A DNA stretch of 64,000 nt, taken from assembly GCA_036675565.1 (NCBI GenBank), contig JAKFER010000244.1:1-64000 (forward strand), given 5' to 3'. The DNA is from JACCYQ01 sp036675565. GTDB lineage: Bacteria; Bacteroidota; Bacteroidia; Chitinophagales; Chitinophagaceae. The notes below the pieces were generated by a model. That model searched no databases, was not told the DNA's origin, and saw only the letters and a list, made by a program, of their open reading frames with translations. Both the position numbers and the translations under genes were made by a program. Positions 34,337 through 43,023 of this stretch are shown piece by piece. The stretch's first letter is position 1, and each line of letters starts with the position of its first letter.

Positions 34337-34969
34337 TTAAAGCTTTGTAACCAGTTTATCGGCAATACCGTATGCAATTGCTTCTTCTGCATTCATCCAG
34401 TAATCGCGGTCAAAATCTCTCATGATCTGGTCAAAAGTTTTATTGCAATTTTCCGCTAAAATACGGGCACCTAATTCTTTTACTTTTTTGGTTTGCACAG
34501 CCTGGATTTCCAAATCGCTGCTGACACCCTGGATATAACCACCTAAACTTGGCTGGTGTATCATTACTTCACCATGAGGATAAATATAACGGTGACCTTT
34601 TTTACCACCACTTAATAAAATACTTCCCATTGAAGCTGCAAGTCCCATACAAATTGTACTTACAGGGGAAGTCATCATCCGCATAGTATCATAGATCACC
34701 ATACCGCTGGTTACCACTCCACCGGGGCTATTGATATAAAATTTTATTTCTTCTCCAGGTTTGTCCGCATCCAGTAACAGCATTTTTGCTACTACATCAC
34801 GGGCTGATTTATCATCTACGATTCCCCACAGGTGAACCTGTCTTTTTTCAAAAAAATATTTCTCTAAACGTTTGTTGAACATCCTGAGATCGGAGTCTGG
34901 TCTTTCTTCTTTCTCTTCTGCCGGTTCTTCATTCATCCAACCGTTATATAAAAAATGTTTTGGAGACAT
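34337..34969 (-). CDS. clpP: ATP-dependent Clp protease proteolytic subunit, second copy
   Basis: A 210-residue ClpP paralogue. The catalytic serine lies in CMGLAASMGSILLSGG, the histidine in GEVMIHQPSLGG and the aspartate in DFDRDYWMNAEEA, so it should be active. It differs from the other copy in the N-terminal region (EEKEERPDSDLRMFNKRLEK, an acidic extension) and in having KKGHRYIYPHG before the histidine. Two-ClpP systems can form mixed rings with different roles; that is a possibility here, not an observation. It lies 53 bases downstream of the other copy and should be co-transcribed with it. Confidence 0.95.
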   Translation of the reverse strand: MSPKHFLYNGWMNEEPAEEKEERPDSDLRMFNKRLEKYFFEKRQVHLWGIVDDKSARDVVAKMLLLDADKPGEEIKFYINSPGGVVTSGMVIYDTMRMMTSPVSTICMGLAASMGSILLSGGKKGHRYIYPHGEVMIHQPSLGGYIQGVSSDLEIQAVQTKKVKELGARILAENCNKTFDQIMRDFDRDYWMNAEEAIAYGIADKLVTKL

Positions 34970-35022
34970 AACTGGTAATTTGTTTAATTATTTAAAAGAA
35001 GATTATGGTGTCAATCCAAAAT

Positions 35023-35721
35023 CTATAATAATTCCTTTTTATCTTTTTTGGGATTTGTTAATAGCACTTCATCAACCAATCCGTATTCTTTGGCTTCAGG
35101 AGCTGTAAGCCAGTGATCACGTTCAAAATCTTTTTCAATTTCGGCGATGCTTTTACCGGAATGATGATTTACGATATCGTACAATTCTCTTTTGAGTTTG
35201 CGTATTTCGTTCACCGTTATTTCAATATCACTGGCCTGACCGCCAATGGCGCCACTTGGCTGGTGCATCATGATACGTGCATGCTTAAGCGCTGCACGTT
35301 TGCCTTTGGTGCCGGCTGCAAGTAATACAGAGGCCATAGATGCTGCCATTCCAATACAGATTGTAGCTACATCCGGTGATACATATTGCATGGTATCATA
35401 TAAACCAAGGCCTGCATATACACTTCCACCCGGAGAATTGATATACATATTGATATCACGGGTTCTGTCAGTTGAATCTAGAAAAAGCAACTGGGCGGTG
35501 ACAATGTTTGCCACCTCATCATTGATTGGATATCCCAGGAAAATGATGCGATCCATCATTAAACGGCTGTATACATCCATAACGGCTACATTCATAGGCC
35601 TTTCTTCAATAATGTTTGGCGTTAAAGCAGTCACCATGTGTTTCGTATAACTGTCTAATGTATTGCTGCTTATGCCACGGTGTTTAACCGCATATTTTTC
35701 AAATTCTGAATTAAAGCTCAT
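35023..35721 (-). CDS. clpP: ATP-dependent Clp protease proteolytic subunit, first copy
   Basis: A 232-residue ClpP. The catalytic triad is in CIGMAASMASVLLAAG (Ser), ARIMMHQPSGAIGGQASD (His) and FERDHWLTAPEAKEYGLVDE (Asp). It has the longer N-terminus usual for Bacteroidota ClpP (KHRGISSNTLDSYTKHMV). It lies downstream of tig, across the tig terminator, and 53 bases upstream of the second clpP. Near-consensus GATATTTG and TTATTTTG occur upstream on the minus strand. It is the more standard of the two copies. Confidence 0.96.
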   Translation of the reverse strand: MSFNSEFEKYAVKHRGISSNTLDSYTKHMVTALTPNIIEERPMNVAVMDVYSRLMMDRIIFLGYPINDEVANIVTAQLLFLDSTDRTRDINMYINSPGGSVYAGLGLYDTMQYVSPDVATICIGMAASMASVLLAAGTKGKRAALKHARIMMHQPSGAIGGQASDIEITVNEIRKLKRELYDIVNHHSGKSIAEIEKDFERDHWLTAPEAKEYGLVDEVLLTNPKKDKKELL

Positions 35722-35814
35722 ATGGGAATTTTTATTCTGAGTATTTAGTTAATCAAATATCCGTCCAAATGCCAAAACCGCAAAATAAGTTGACAAGATG
35801 GCTGAATAAATGAA

Positions 35815-35844
35815 AAAGGTTGATCAGAAAACCGATCAACCTTT
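35815..35844 (-). terminator. Terminator after tig
   Basis: On the minus strand an 11-bp stem, AAAGGTTGATC and GATCAACCTTT, with loop GGTTTTCT, followed by TTCATTT. It lies 19 bases after the tig stop. Confidence 0.85.
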
Positions 35845-35863
35845 GCATTCCATTTATTATTTA

Positions 35864-37237
35864 TTAATGCTGATGACTGTGTTCATCAATGATTTTAGTG
35901 AATTCATCAGCCGCAATTTTCTTTTCAGTTGCATTTACTTTTCCTTCGGCCCACTCAAATATTCTTTGCGTTTGAATACGATGGTAAGCATCTTCTACAA
36001 ATTTGCGATCCTTCATCATTTTATCTACATACTCTTTAATCCAGTCTTGTTCTTCATCCATGCCACTCATCCCCATATAGCCAAAGAGTTGTTGTTTGGC
36101 CAGGTTGCGGATATCATCAGGGTTAACCTGGATATCATTTTCATTAACCAATTTCTCAGCGATCAACGTCCATTTTAACTGGTTAGTGAAAGAAGGAAAT
36201 TCTGTTTCAACCTGTTCTTCGGATTTAGGCGTTTCTCCCTGGGATTGCATCCATTTTTTTAAAAAATTTTCAGGGAATGCGATGTTGGTATTATCCAGCA
36301 GGTAATGATAAACCTGGTCATGAACCTGGTTAGTAGCCTGGCTATCGTAGTATTTTTCGATTTCAGATTTTATCTGGCTCCTAAATTCCTCTGTGGTTTT
36401 GATATCCTGGTTTGGATAAAGCTGTTTGAAAAATTCTTCATTCAATTCTTTTTTTTCAACAAGGCCAACTTTTGTGATTACAACTTTAAAATATCTTTCA
36501 GCATCTGCAGGATTGTCTTTATTCAATCCTAAATCACTCAAAATCCATTCTCTTTCTTTTTCATCAAAAGCCTCTTTGAGTTGGATCACAAATGAATCCC
36601 CAACTTTTTTTCCAATTAATGATGGGCGAGTATTTTCACTGAAATATTTTACCAAAACAGAATTGTCTTTTGTTATGCCATCTTTTGATTCATTACCTTC
36701 AGCATCTGATTCAATAAAGTTTATATTCAGCACGTTTTCATCACCTTCAACCAAATCCACATCCTTCATATTGCCGGAGCGATTCTGCAAACGTTCTATT
36801 TCTGCATCGATCATTTCTTCAGTAGCTTCTACTTTGTAACGGGTGAAATTTCCTTTGGTAAGATCCGCCAGTTCAAATTCAGGCTTAAGGCCAACTTCAA
36901 AAGAAAATGAATAATCAACCGGGTTGTTTACGTCCAGGTTTTGCAGGTTAAAATCTAATGGAAGTGGCTGGGCAAATATTTCCAGCTTTTCATTTTGCAA
37001 ATAAGTATTCAGTTCGCGGTCAACGGTTCTCAGCACTTCATCCGTTAAAACTGAGCTGCCATACATTTTTTTGATGAGTCCTGCAGGGACCATACCCTTT
37101 CTGAAACCAGGGATATTGGCTTTTTTACTATGTTCTTTTAATGCTTTTTCAAATGCAGGCAGATAATCTGATTTATCGATAGATACGATCAGTTTATCAT
37201 GTTGCAGACCAATATTTTCTTTGGTGATTGTTGCCAT
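35864..37237 (-). CDS. tig: Trigger factor
   Basis: Trigger factor, 457 residues, is the ribosome-bound chaperone at the polypeptide exit. The ribosome-binding motif region is seen in IPGFRKGMVPAGLIKKMYG. The central part corresponds to the peptidyl-prolyl isomerase domain, which is divergent in Bacteroidota (no clear FKBP signature), and the C-terminal helical arms follow. The correct start is the ATG at 37237 (MATITKENIG). The open frame continues upstream to 37450 but runs straight through tRNA-Leu, so the extension is an artefact. The terminator behind it partly isolates it from clpP. Confidence 0.94.
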   Translation of the reverse strand: MATITKENIGLQHDKLIVSIDKSDYLPAFEKALKEHSKKANIPGFRKGMVPAGLIKKMYGSSVLTDEVLRTVDRELNTYLQNEKLEIFAQPLPLDFNLQNLDVNNPVDYSFSFEVGLKPEFELADLTKGNFTRYKVEATEEMIDAEIERLQNRSGNMKDVDLVEGDENVLNINFIESDAEGNESKDGITKDNSVLVKYFSENTRPSLIGKKVGDSFVIQLKEAFDEKEREWILSDLGLNKDNPADAERYFKVVITKVGLVEKKELNEEFFKQLYPNQDIKTTEEFRSQIKSEIEKYYDSQATNQVHDQVYHYLLDNTNIAFPENFLKKWMQSQGETPKSEEQVETEFPSFTNQLKWTLIAEKLVNENDIQVNPDDIRNLAKQQLFGYMGMSGMDEEQDWIKEYVDKMMKDRKFVEDAYHRIQTQRIFEWAEGKVNATEKKIAADEFTKIIDEHSHQH

Positions 37238-37302
37238 GTATGTAAGGTTGATAAGATAATTTGGTGAAATGTTGACCACCGGGATCAACATTTCAACCTT
37301 TG

Positions 37303-37384
37303 TGCGGATGGAGGGACTCGAACCCCCATGCCTCGCGGCACCAGATCCTAAGTCTGGCGTGTCTACCAATTTCACCACATCCGC
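37303..37384 (-). tRNA. tRNA-Leu(UAG)
   Basis: On the minus strand an 82-base tRNA with a 7-bp acceptor stem GCGGATG/CATCCGC, discriminator A, D-arm GTGGTGAAATTGGTAGAC, anticodon stem CCAGA/TCTGG around loop CTTAGGA (anticodon TAG), a long class II variable arm and T-loop GGTTCGAGTCC. The 3' CCA is not encoded. The leucine identity follows from the anticodon and the long variable arm. Confidence 0.96.
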
Positions 37385-37397
37385 TTCACTTTCAAAA

Positions 37398-37413
37398 AAC
37401 CCTTTTCGGGGTT
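37398..37413 (-). promoter_or_regulatory. Stem-loop with U tract between promoter and tRNA-Leu
   Basis: On the minus strand AACCC and GGGTT enclose loop CGAAAA and are followed by a run of Ts, 9 bases before the tRNA. The 5-bp stem is short. There is no minus-strand gene upstream that would need a terminator. Confidence 0.45.
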
Positions 37414-37427
37414 CCAAATTCGGGCTG

Positions 37428-37435
37428 CAAATGTA
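37428..37435 (-). promoter_or_regulatory. -7 promoter element of tRNA-Leu
   Basis: On the minus strand TACATTTG matches TAnnTTTG, 43 bases before the tRNA 5' end. Confidence 0.6.
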
Positions 37436-37543
37436 GGGGCTTTTATTCACTTTATAAAAGCTTCAAAAGATTCTTTCCCGGGAGATTTTAAATTTAACGA
37501 AACAATTTTATTCGTATATTATATGTTGCACTTAACATCAACG

Positions 37544-37551
37544 TAAATTCG
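37544..37551 (+). promoter_or_regulatory. Variant -7 element of the Rel/SpoT gene
   Basis: TAAATTCG is one base from TAnnTTTG and lies 16 bases before the ATG. GTTGCAC occurs on both sides, at 37535-37541 and 37553-37559. Confidence 0.4.
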
Positions 37552-37567
37552 TGTTGCACAATAATAT

Positions 37568-39796
37568 ATGGAAACGGTAGCACACATACCCAAATACGGT
37601 TTAAACGAAGAACAGGAAAAAAAACTCATCCTTAGGGAATATCGTTCCCTTTTGCGAAGCTTAAAAGCCAAATTAAAGCCAGGTGACCGGAAATTAATCC
37701 GTCATGCTTTTGAAATGGCGGTGGAAGCTCATAAAACCATGCGCCGGAAAAGTGGCGAACCTTATATTTTGCATCCCCTTGCTGTAGCTAAAATATGCAT
37801 TGAAGAAATTGGACTAGGAGTGAGGTCTACCATTTGCGCCCTGATGCATGATACGGTGGAGGATACTGACATCAGCCTGGAAGATGTTGAAAGAGAATTT
37901 GGGAGCGAGATCGGTAAGATTGTAGATGGATTGACCAAGATCAGTAACGTAGTAGATGTAAATGCCTCCAAGCAGGCAGAAAATTTCAAAAAAATACTGC
38001 TCACCCTTACTGATGATCCACGGGTAATATTGATCAAACTGGCCGACAGGCTGCATAACATGCGCACCCTGGACAGTATGAAAAGGGAAAAGCAGTTAAA
38101 GGTTTCCTCAGAAACGGTTTATGTATATGCTCCTCTTGCACATAGAATGGGATTGTATAGCATAAAAACGGAGATGGAAGACCTGGCCATGAAATACATG
38201 GAGCCGGATACTTACCGTCAAATTGCCCGTAAGCTGGCTGAAACAAAAAGGGAAAGATCCAAATTCATCAATGAATTTGTAAAACCGCTAAAGGACAAGC
38301 TTATAAAAAGTGGATTTGATTTTGAAATATATGGCCGACCTAAAAGTATACATTCCATCTGGAATAAAATGAAGAAAAAAGGGGTTGATTTTGAAGAGGT
38401 TTATGATCTTTTTGCCATTCGAGTTATACTTAATTCATCACCTGAAAAGGAAAAAGAAGATTGCTGGAAAGTTTATTCATTGATCACGGACGAATACACC
38501 CCTTCACCTGAGCGTCTCCGCGACTGGTTAAGTAATCCTAAAAGCAATGGCTATGAAGCACTGCATACTACGGTAATGGGGCCTTCAGGTCGCTGGGTTG
38601 AAGTGCAGATCCGTTCTAAAAGGATGAATGAAATTGCCGAAAAAGGTCTCGCTGCACATTGGAAATATAAAGATGGCGGAAGTGATGAAAGTCGATTTGA
38701 AAAATGGTTTCACCAGATCAGGGAAGTACTGACCGGGCAGGATACGGATTCGGTGGATTTTCTGCAGGATTTCAAACTCAGTTTTCTTGCCGAAGAAATC
38801 TATGTTTATACTCCGAATGGGGATGTGAAAATGTTGCCAACCGGTTCTACCGCACTGGACTTTGCATTTTCTGTCCATAGTGCCATTGGGGTTCAATGTA
38901 TCGGCGCCAAAGTGAATCATAAATTAGTACCGATCAGCCATAAGCTTAGAAGTGGTGACCAGGTAGAAATTATTACAAGCAGTAAGCAAAAACCGAATGA
39001 AGACTGGTTAAATTTTGTGGTTACTGCCAAAGCCCGGAGTAAAATAAAAGATGCATTAAAAGACGAGAAGCGTAAAATAGCCGAAGACGGAAAATATGCA
39101 TTGCAGAAGAAACTGGAGAATATGGGTGCGGCCTTTAGCCAGCATAACATCGAGGAACTGGTAGGATGGTTTAAGTTAAACTCTCCCCTAGATCTTTTTT
39201 ACCAGATAGCAGTTAAGAATATTGATCTGAAAGAAATTAAGGAACTAAAAGTTCATGGCGATAAGATTGAAATTCCAAAACCTGTTAAAACACATGAAGT
39301 AAAAACAGATCACGGACTTCCATCTAAAAAAGATGCTGAACTGATCATCTTTGGAGAAAGCAGCGATAAAATAGTTTACAACCTGGCTAACTGTTGCAAA
39401 CCCATTCCGGGTGATGATGTATTTGGTTTTGTAACAACCGGGAAGGGATTAACCATCCATCGGACCAATTGTCCCAATGCAGCCAAGTTGATGGCTAACT
39501 ACGGGCACCGGGTAGTGAAAACCAAATGGGCTAAGAATAAGGAAATTTCATTCTTAACCGGCTTAAAGATCATTGGTATGGATGATGTGGGTGTAGTGAA
39601 TAAAATTACAACCATCATCAGTGGTGATTTGCGAATAAACATTGCAGCGTTAACCATAGAATCAAAAGAAGGCATTTTCGAAGGGCATATCCGTTTGTTT
39701 GTACATGATAAAGAAGAATTGGATGAATTGGTTACCCGTCTCAAGTCATTAAACGGCATTCAGTCTGTAGACAGGTTTGATACGGAAACAAGTTGA
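37568..39796 (+). CDS. Bifunctional (p)ppGpp synthetase/hydrolase, RelA/SpoT family
   Basis: A 742-residue Rel-type enzyme that makes and degrades the alarmone (p)ppGpp. The N-terminal HD hydrolase domain has the active histidine-aspartate motif in CALMHDTVEDTD and LADRLHNMRTL. The synthetase domain has YGRPKSIHSIWNKMKKKG and DLFAIRVIL. Then come a TGS domain (IYVYTPNGDVKMLPTGSTAL), a helical/zinc-finger region with NCCKPIPGDDV and a C-terminal ACT domain. Both catalytic domains look intact, so both activities are expected. It is monocistronic, divergent from tRNA-Leu and followed by a terminator. Confidence 0.96.
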   Translation: METVAHIPKYGLNEEQEKKLILREYRSLLRSLKAKLKPGDRKLIRHAFEMAVEAHKTMRRKSGEPYILHPLAVAKICIEEIGLGVRSTICALMHDTVEDTDISLEDVEREFGSEIGKIVDGLTKISNVVDVNASKQAENFKKILLTLTDDPRVILIKLADRLHNMRTLDSMKREKQLKVSSETVYVYAPLAHRMGLYSIKTEMEDLAMKYMEPDTYRQIARKLAETKRERSKFINEFVKPLKDKLIKSGFDFEIYGRPKSIHSIWNKMKKKGVDFEEVYDLFAIRVILNSSPEKEKEDCWKVYSLITDEYTPSPERLRDWLSNPKSNGYEALHTTVMGPSGRWVEVQIRSKRMNEIAEKGLAAHWKYKDGGSDESRFEKWFHQIREVLTGQDTDSVDFLQDFKLSFLAEEIYVYTPNGDVKMLPTGSTALDFAFSVHSAIGVQCIGAKVNHKLVPISHKLRSGDQVEIITSSKQKPNEDWLNFVVTAKARSKIKDALKDEKRKIAEDGKYALQKKLENMGAAFSQHNIEELVGWFKLNSPLDLFYQIAVKNIDLKEIKELKVHGDKIEIPKPVKTHEVKTDHGLPSKKDAELIIFGESSDKIVYNLANCCKPIPGDDVFGFVTTGKGLTIHRTNCPNAAKLMANYGHRVVKTKWAKNKEISFLTGLKIIGMDDVGVVNKITTIISGDLRINIAALTIESKEGIFEGHIRLFVHDKEELDELVTRLKSLNGIQSVDRFDTETS

Positions 39797-39825
39797 TAAA
39801 AAATCATTTTCAAAGTTTATTTTAT

Positions 39826-39855
39826 AGCCGCCTGAAATATTGGGTGGCTTTTTTA
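39826..39855 (+). terminator. Terminator after the Rel/SpoT gene
   Basis: Arms AGCCGCC and GGTGGCT with one G:T wobble, loop TGAAATATTG, followed by a T run. It lies 29 bases after the stop codon and just before the purA promoter. Confidence 0.75.
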
Positions 39856-39863
39856 TGAAACCT

Positions 39864-39871
39864 TATTTTTG
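39864..39871 (+). promoter_or_regulatory. -7 promoter element of purA
   Basis: TATTTTTG matches TAnnTTTG, 30 bases before the purA ATG and directly after the previous gene's terminator. Confidence 0.65.
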
Positions 39872-39901
39872 CCTTCTTTATTATAAAAAACAAATAATAT
39901 A

Positions 39902-41167
39902 ATGGTTGATGTTTTACTGGGGCTGCAATGGGGCGATGAAGGGAAAGGAAAAATTGTAGACTTTTTTGCAAAGGATTATGATGTGATTGCGAGGTTCCAG
40001 GGTGGACCAAATGCCGGTCATACACTCTATGTACAGGATAAAAAAATTGTATTGCACCAGATTCCTTCAGGTGTTTTTCATTCCAATACAACCAATCTTA
40101 TAGGCAGTGGAGTAGTGCTGGACCCTGTAGTTTTAAAAAAGGAATGTGATTTGGTAGCTTCATTTGGTGTAGATCTGCGGAAAAATCTGTTTATTTCAGA
40201 ACGCACACATCTGATATTACCAACCCACAGGGCATTAGATAAAGCTTCTGAATTGTCAAAAGGAAACCAGAAAATCGGTTCTACTTTAAAAGGCATTGGT
40301 CCAACTTATATGGATAAAACGGGCCGCAATGGTTTGCGTGTGGGTGATCTGCTGGATAAAAGCTTTATCACCAATTATATTAAACTGCGGTTAAAGCACC
40401 AGCGTATTTTAGATAGCCATTCTTTTAACGAGGATATCCACGAATGGGAAGAGGAATTCTTTGAAGCGGTTGAATTTTTAAAAACACTCAATATCGTTAA
40501 TGGTGAATATTTTATTAACCAGCAAATAAATGATGGTAAAAAGATATTAGCTGAGGGTGCACAAGGAAGTATGCTGGATGTTGATTTTGGCACTTTCCCA
40601 TTTGTGACTTCTTCAAACACCATCTCAGCTGCAGTTTGCAATGGTTTGGGTATTGCTCCCCAAAAGATCCGGGAGGTAATTGGCGTAACCAAAGCTTATT
40701 GTACCCGTGTGGGCAGTGGTCCTTTTCCTACAGAACTTGAAGACGAAACAGGAGAAAAATTGCGTTCAGTTGGAAGCGAGTTTGGCGCTACAACAGGCAG
40801 GCCGAGGAGATGTGGCTGGATTGACCTGGTTGCATTAAAATATGCCTGTATGATCAATGGGGTAACCAAACTGATCATGACGAAGGCAGATGTACTGGAT
40901 GCTTTCGAAGAATTAAAAATATGTACGGCCTATAGCATTGACGGTAAGGAAACGACTGAAGTTCCATTCCAGATGTCCCGTTTAAAAATTGAACCTGTAC
41001 TTACCGCTTTTCCTGGATGGAACCAGGATACTTCTTCCATTACCTCATTTTCCGGTTTACCGGCTAAAATGAAAACATATGTAGCATTTATAAACAAGGA
41101 AACTGGCGTAGATATTCACTATATTTCCAACGGTCCCGGAAGAGACCAGATAGTTCCTGTTTACTAA
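39902..41167 (+). CDS. purA: Adenylosuccinate synthetase
   Basis: PurA, 421 residues, joins IMP and aspartate using GTP in the first committed step to AMP. Diagnostic motifs are all present: VLLGLQWGDEGKGKIVDF at the N-terminus (P-loop with catalytic Asp), GGPNAGHTLY (catalytic His), GPTYMDKTGRNGLRVGD, EGAQGSMLDVDFGTFPFVTSSN, TRVGSGPFPTEL and TTGRPRRCGW. It has its own promoter. The acidic-protein gene follows 84 bases later. Confidence 0.98.
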   Translation: MVDVLLGLQWGDEGKGKIVDFFAKDYDVIARFQGGPNAGHTLYVQDKKIVLHQIPSGVFHSNTTNLIGSGVVLDPVVLKKECDLVASFGVDLRKNLFISERTHLILPTHRALDKASELSKGNQKIGSTLKGIGPTYMDKTGRNGLRVGDLLDKSFITNYIKLRLKHQRILDSHSFNEDIHEWEEEFFEAVEFLKTLNIVNGEYFINQQINDGKKILAEGAQGSMLDVDFGTFPFVTSSNTISAAVCNGLGIAPQKIREVIGVTKAYCTRVGSGPFPTELEDETGEKLRSVGSEFGATTGRPRRCGWIDLVALKYACMINGVTKLIMTKADVLDAFEELKICTAYSIDGKETTEVPFQMSRLKIEPVLTAFPGWNQDTSSITSFSGLPAKMKTYVAFINKETGVDIHYISNGPGRDQIVPVY

Positions 41168-41251
41168 AAAGGTTGTGCAAAAAATAATTCAATAAAAAAT
41201 TTGGACAATTAAAAACTTCGCTGAAATTTTACAACACTAATCCTGGTTGTT

Positions 41252-41683
41252 ATGAGCACAAAACCTACTAAAGAAAAAAAGACCCTTGCCGGGGGAAAGG
41301 CCGTCCCATCAAACGTAGAAAAGAAATCAACCAAATCTGCAAAAGCAGATGAAGATGATGATCTGGAAGATGATGAGTTGGATTTAGATACACCCAAAGC
41401 GAAAAAATCTGCCAAAGGAAAAACAACTGCCTCCAAATCGAAAGATGAAGATGATGATGATGCAGATGAAGATGTTGCTGATGATTGGGAAAAAGTTGAA
41501 GAGGAAGAAGAATGGGATCCTGATTTTGAAGAATTTGATCTGCCAAAATCAAAAGGTAAAAAAGCACCAGGAAAAAAATCTGCTGCTGTAGATGAAGATG
41601 AAGATTTTAAAATTGATGATGAGTTCAAGGATATTTTCAATGATGGGGATGCTGGATTTGATGATGAGGACGATGATTTTTAA
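41252..41683 (+). CDS. Highly charged hypothetical protein
   Basis: A 143-residue protein of very biased composition. The N-terminal half alternates lysine/serine-rich basic patches (TKEKKTLAGGK, KAKKSAKGKTTASKSK) with acidic runs. The C-terminal half is dominated by Asp and Glu, with aromatic residues at intervals (EWDPDFEEFDLPKSKGKK and FKIDDEFKDIFNDG), ending in acidic DDEDDDF. It has no signal peptide, membrane segment or recognisable domain and is probably disordered. The lysine patches recall the tails of nucleic-acid-binding proteins and the acidic tail recalls histone- or nucleic-acid-mimic sequences, but no function can be assigned. It lies between purA and the chorismate-utilising gene. 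Confidence 0.8.
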   Translation: MSTKPTKEKKTLAGGKAVPSNVEKKSTKSAKADEDDDLEDDELDLDTPKAKKSAKGKTTASKSKDEDDDDADEDVADDWEKVEEEEEWDPDFEEFDLPKSKGKKAPGKKSAAVDEDEDFKIDDEFKDIFNDGDAGFDDEDDDF

Positions 41684-41700
41684 AAACCTATCCTAATAAA

Positions 41701-42987
41701 TTGAGTATTCCTTCTGGCAACAAATGCCAATTTAAAGTTGATAATTTTCAGGAGTTAAAAAATAAAATGCTGAACTGGACAAACCGTTTCAGCATTTTTT
41801 GTTTTTTAGATAATCACCAATACCAAATACAACCAAATACTACGGAATGCTTATTGGCAGCCGGTTGCCAGCAATCATTTGCCAGTGATAATCTAAATGG
41901 TCTTTCTTCGTTCCAGCATTTTTTAAATACCCAACATGGTTGGTTGTTTGGTCATTTTAATTATGATCTTAAAAATGAAATTGAAGAAATGTTTTCTAAC
42001 CATCCGGATCATGTAGATTTCCCGGATATTTTCTTTTTTAAACCCCAGGTGGTTATCCGGTTAAATGAGCAGGTATTAGAAATTGAAGCGGATGATCCGG
42101 AAAGAGTTTATAATGAAATACTTTCAACTCTGATCATCATCCAGGAAAAAGAAAAACAAATTGAATTTAAAAGCAGAGTAACACAACAAGACTATGCAAA
42201 TACGATCAACCAGTTAAAAGCGCATATACTTCGGGGTGATTGTTATGAGATCAATTATTGTGTTGAATACTTTTCGGAGAATGTAACGATAGATCCAGTC
42301 AGCATTTATAAAAAATTGAGTGATTTATCGCCCAATCCTTTTTCAGCATTTTATAAAGTGAATGAAAAGTATTTATTATGTGCCAGTCCTGAAAGGTTTA
42401 TAAAGCGAACCGGGGACCGCCTGCTATCTCAACCCATAAAAGGCACTTCTGCAAGGATATCAACGAATAAAGAAATGGATGAAGCCAGCAGGCAGCAATT
42501 GATCAATAGTGAAAAGGATAAGGCAGAAAATGTAATGGTGGTAGACCTGGTTCGGAACGATCTATCAAAAGTCTGTGAGGAGGGTTCAGTCAAAGTCACA
42601 GAATTATTTGGAATTTATTCATTCCCGCAGGTCCACCAAATGATCTCCACAGTGGAGGGAATATTGAAAAAGGATATCTTATTTACGGATATTATTAAAG
42701 CTACATTCCCGATGGGTTCTATGACAGGAGCACCAAAGAAAAGGGTAATGGAATTGATTGAGCAATATGAAAAAAGCCGAAGAGGAATTTTTTCAGGTGC
42801 AGTTGGATATATTTCTCCCGGGGGTGATTTTGATTTCAATGTTGTAATACGAAGTATCATGTTTAATGCGGGAAAAAAATATCTCTCCTACCAGGTTGGT
42901 TCGGCCATCACTTACCTCAGCGATCCTGAACAGGAATGGCAGGAGTGCCTGCTCAAAGCTGAAGCCATAAAAAAAGTGCTGTCATAA
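41701..42987 (+). CDS. pabB: Anthranilate/aminodeoxychorismate synthase component I
   Basis: A 428-residue chorismate-binding enzyme. The conserved catalytic part has RVTQQDYANTINQLKAHILRGD, YEINYCVEYF, SPERFIKR, PIKGTSAR, NVMVVDLVRNDL, FPMGSMTGAPKKRVMELIE and SRRGIFSGAVGYISPGGDFD. The P-I-K-G-T motif is typical of PabB-type enzymes that work without a lysine adduct distinction I can judge, so pabB is preferred over trpE but not certain. No glutamine amidotransferase partner is adjacent. The start is probably the TTG at 41701, just after an in-frame stop; an ATG at 41767 is the alternative. Its stop codon is inside a terminator stem-loop. Confidence 0.85.
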   Translation: MSIPSGNKCQFKVDNFQELKNKMLNWTNRFSIFCFLDNHQYQIQPNTTECLLAAGCQQSFASDNLNGLSSFQHFLNTQHGWLFGHFNYDLKNEIEEMFSNHPDHVDFPDIFFFKPQVVIRLNEQVLEIEADDPERVYNEILSTLIIIQEKEKQIEFKSRVTQQDYANTINQLKAHILRGDCYEINYCVEYFSENVTIDPVSIYKKLSDLSPNPFSAFYKVNEKYLLCASPERFIKRTGDRLLSQPIKGTSARISTNKEMDEASRQQLINSEKDKAENVMVVDLVRNDLSKVCEEGSVKVTELFGIYSFPQVHQMISTVEGILKKDILFTDIIKATFPMGSMTGAPKKRVMELIEQYEKSRRGIFSGAVGYISPGGDFDFNVVIRSIMFNAGKKYLSYQVGSAITYLSDPEQEWQECLLKAEAIKKVLS

Positions 42988-43000
42988 AAGACAGCACTTT
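42973..43000. terminator. Bidirectional terminator overlapping the pabB stop codon
   Basis: An 11-bp perfect stem, AAAGTGCTGTC and GACAGCACTTT, with loop ATAAAA. The pabB stop codon (42985-42987) is in the loop. On the minus strand it is followed by seven Ts and serves the convergent transglycosylase gene. Confidence 0.85.
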
Positions 43001-43023
43001 CTAAATAACATTCTATTTGCTTT

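Noticed and set aside
37238..37450. N-terminal extension of the trigger factor reading frame
   Set aside because: It translates straight through tRNA-Leu. The conserved N-terminus begins at the ATG at 37237.
41209..41640. Long serine-rich minus-strand frame opposite the acidic protein gene
   Set aside because: It is the mirror of Asp/Glu-rich codons (GAT/GAA read as ATC/TTC), with no start context or family features.
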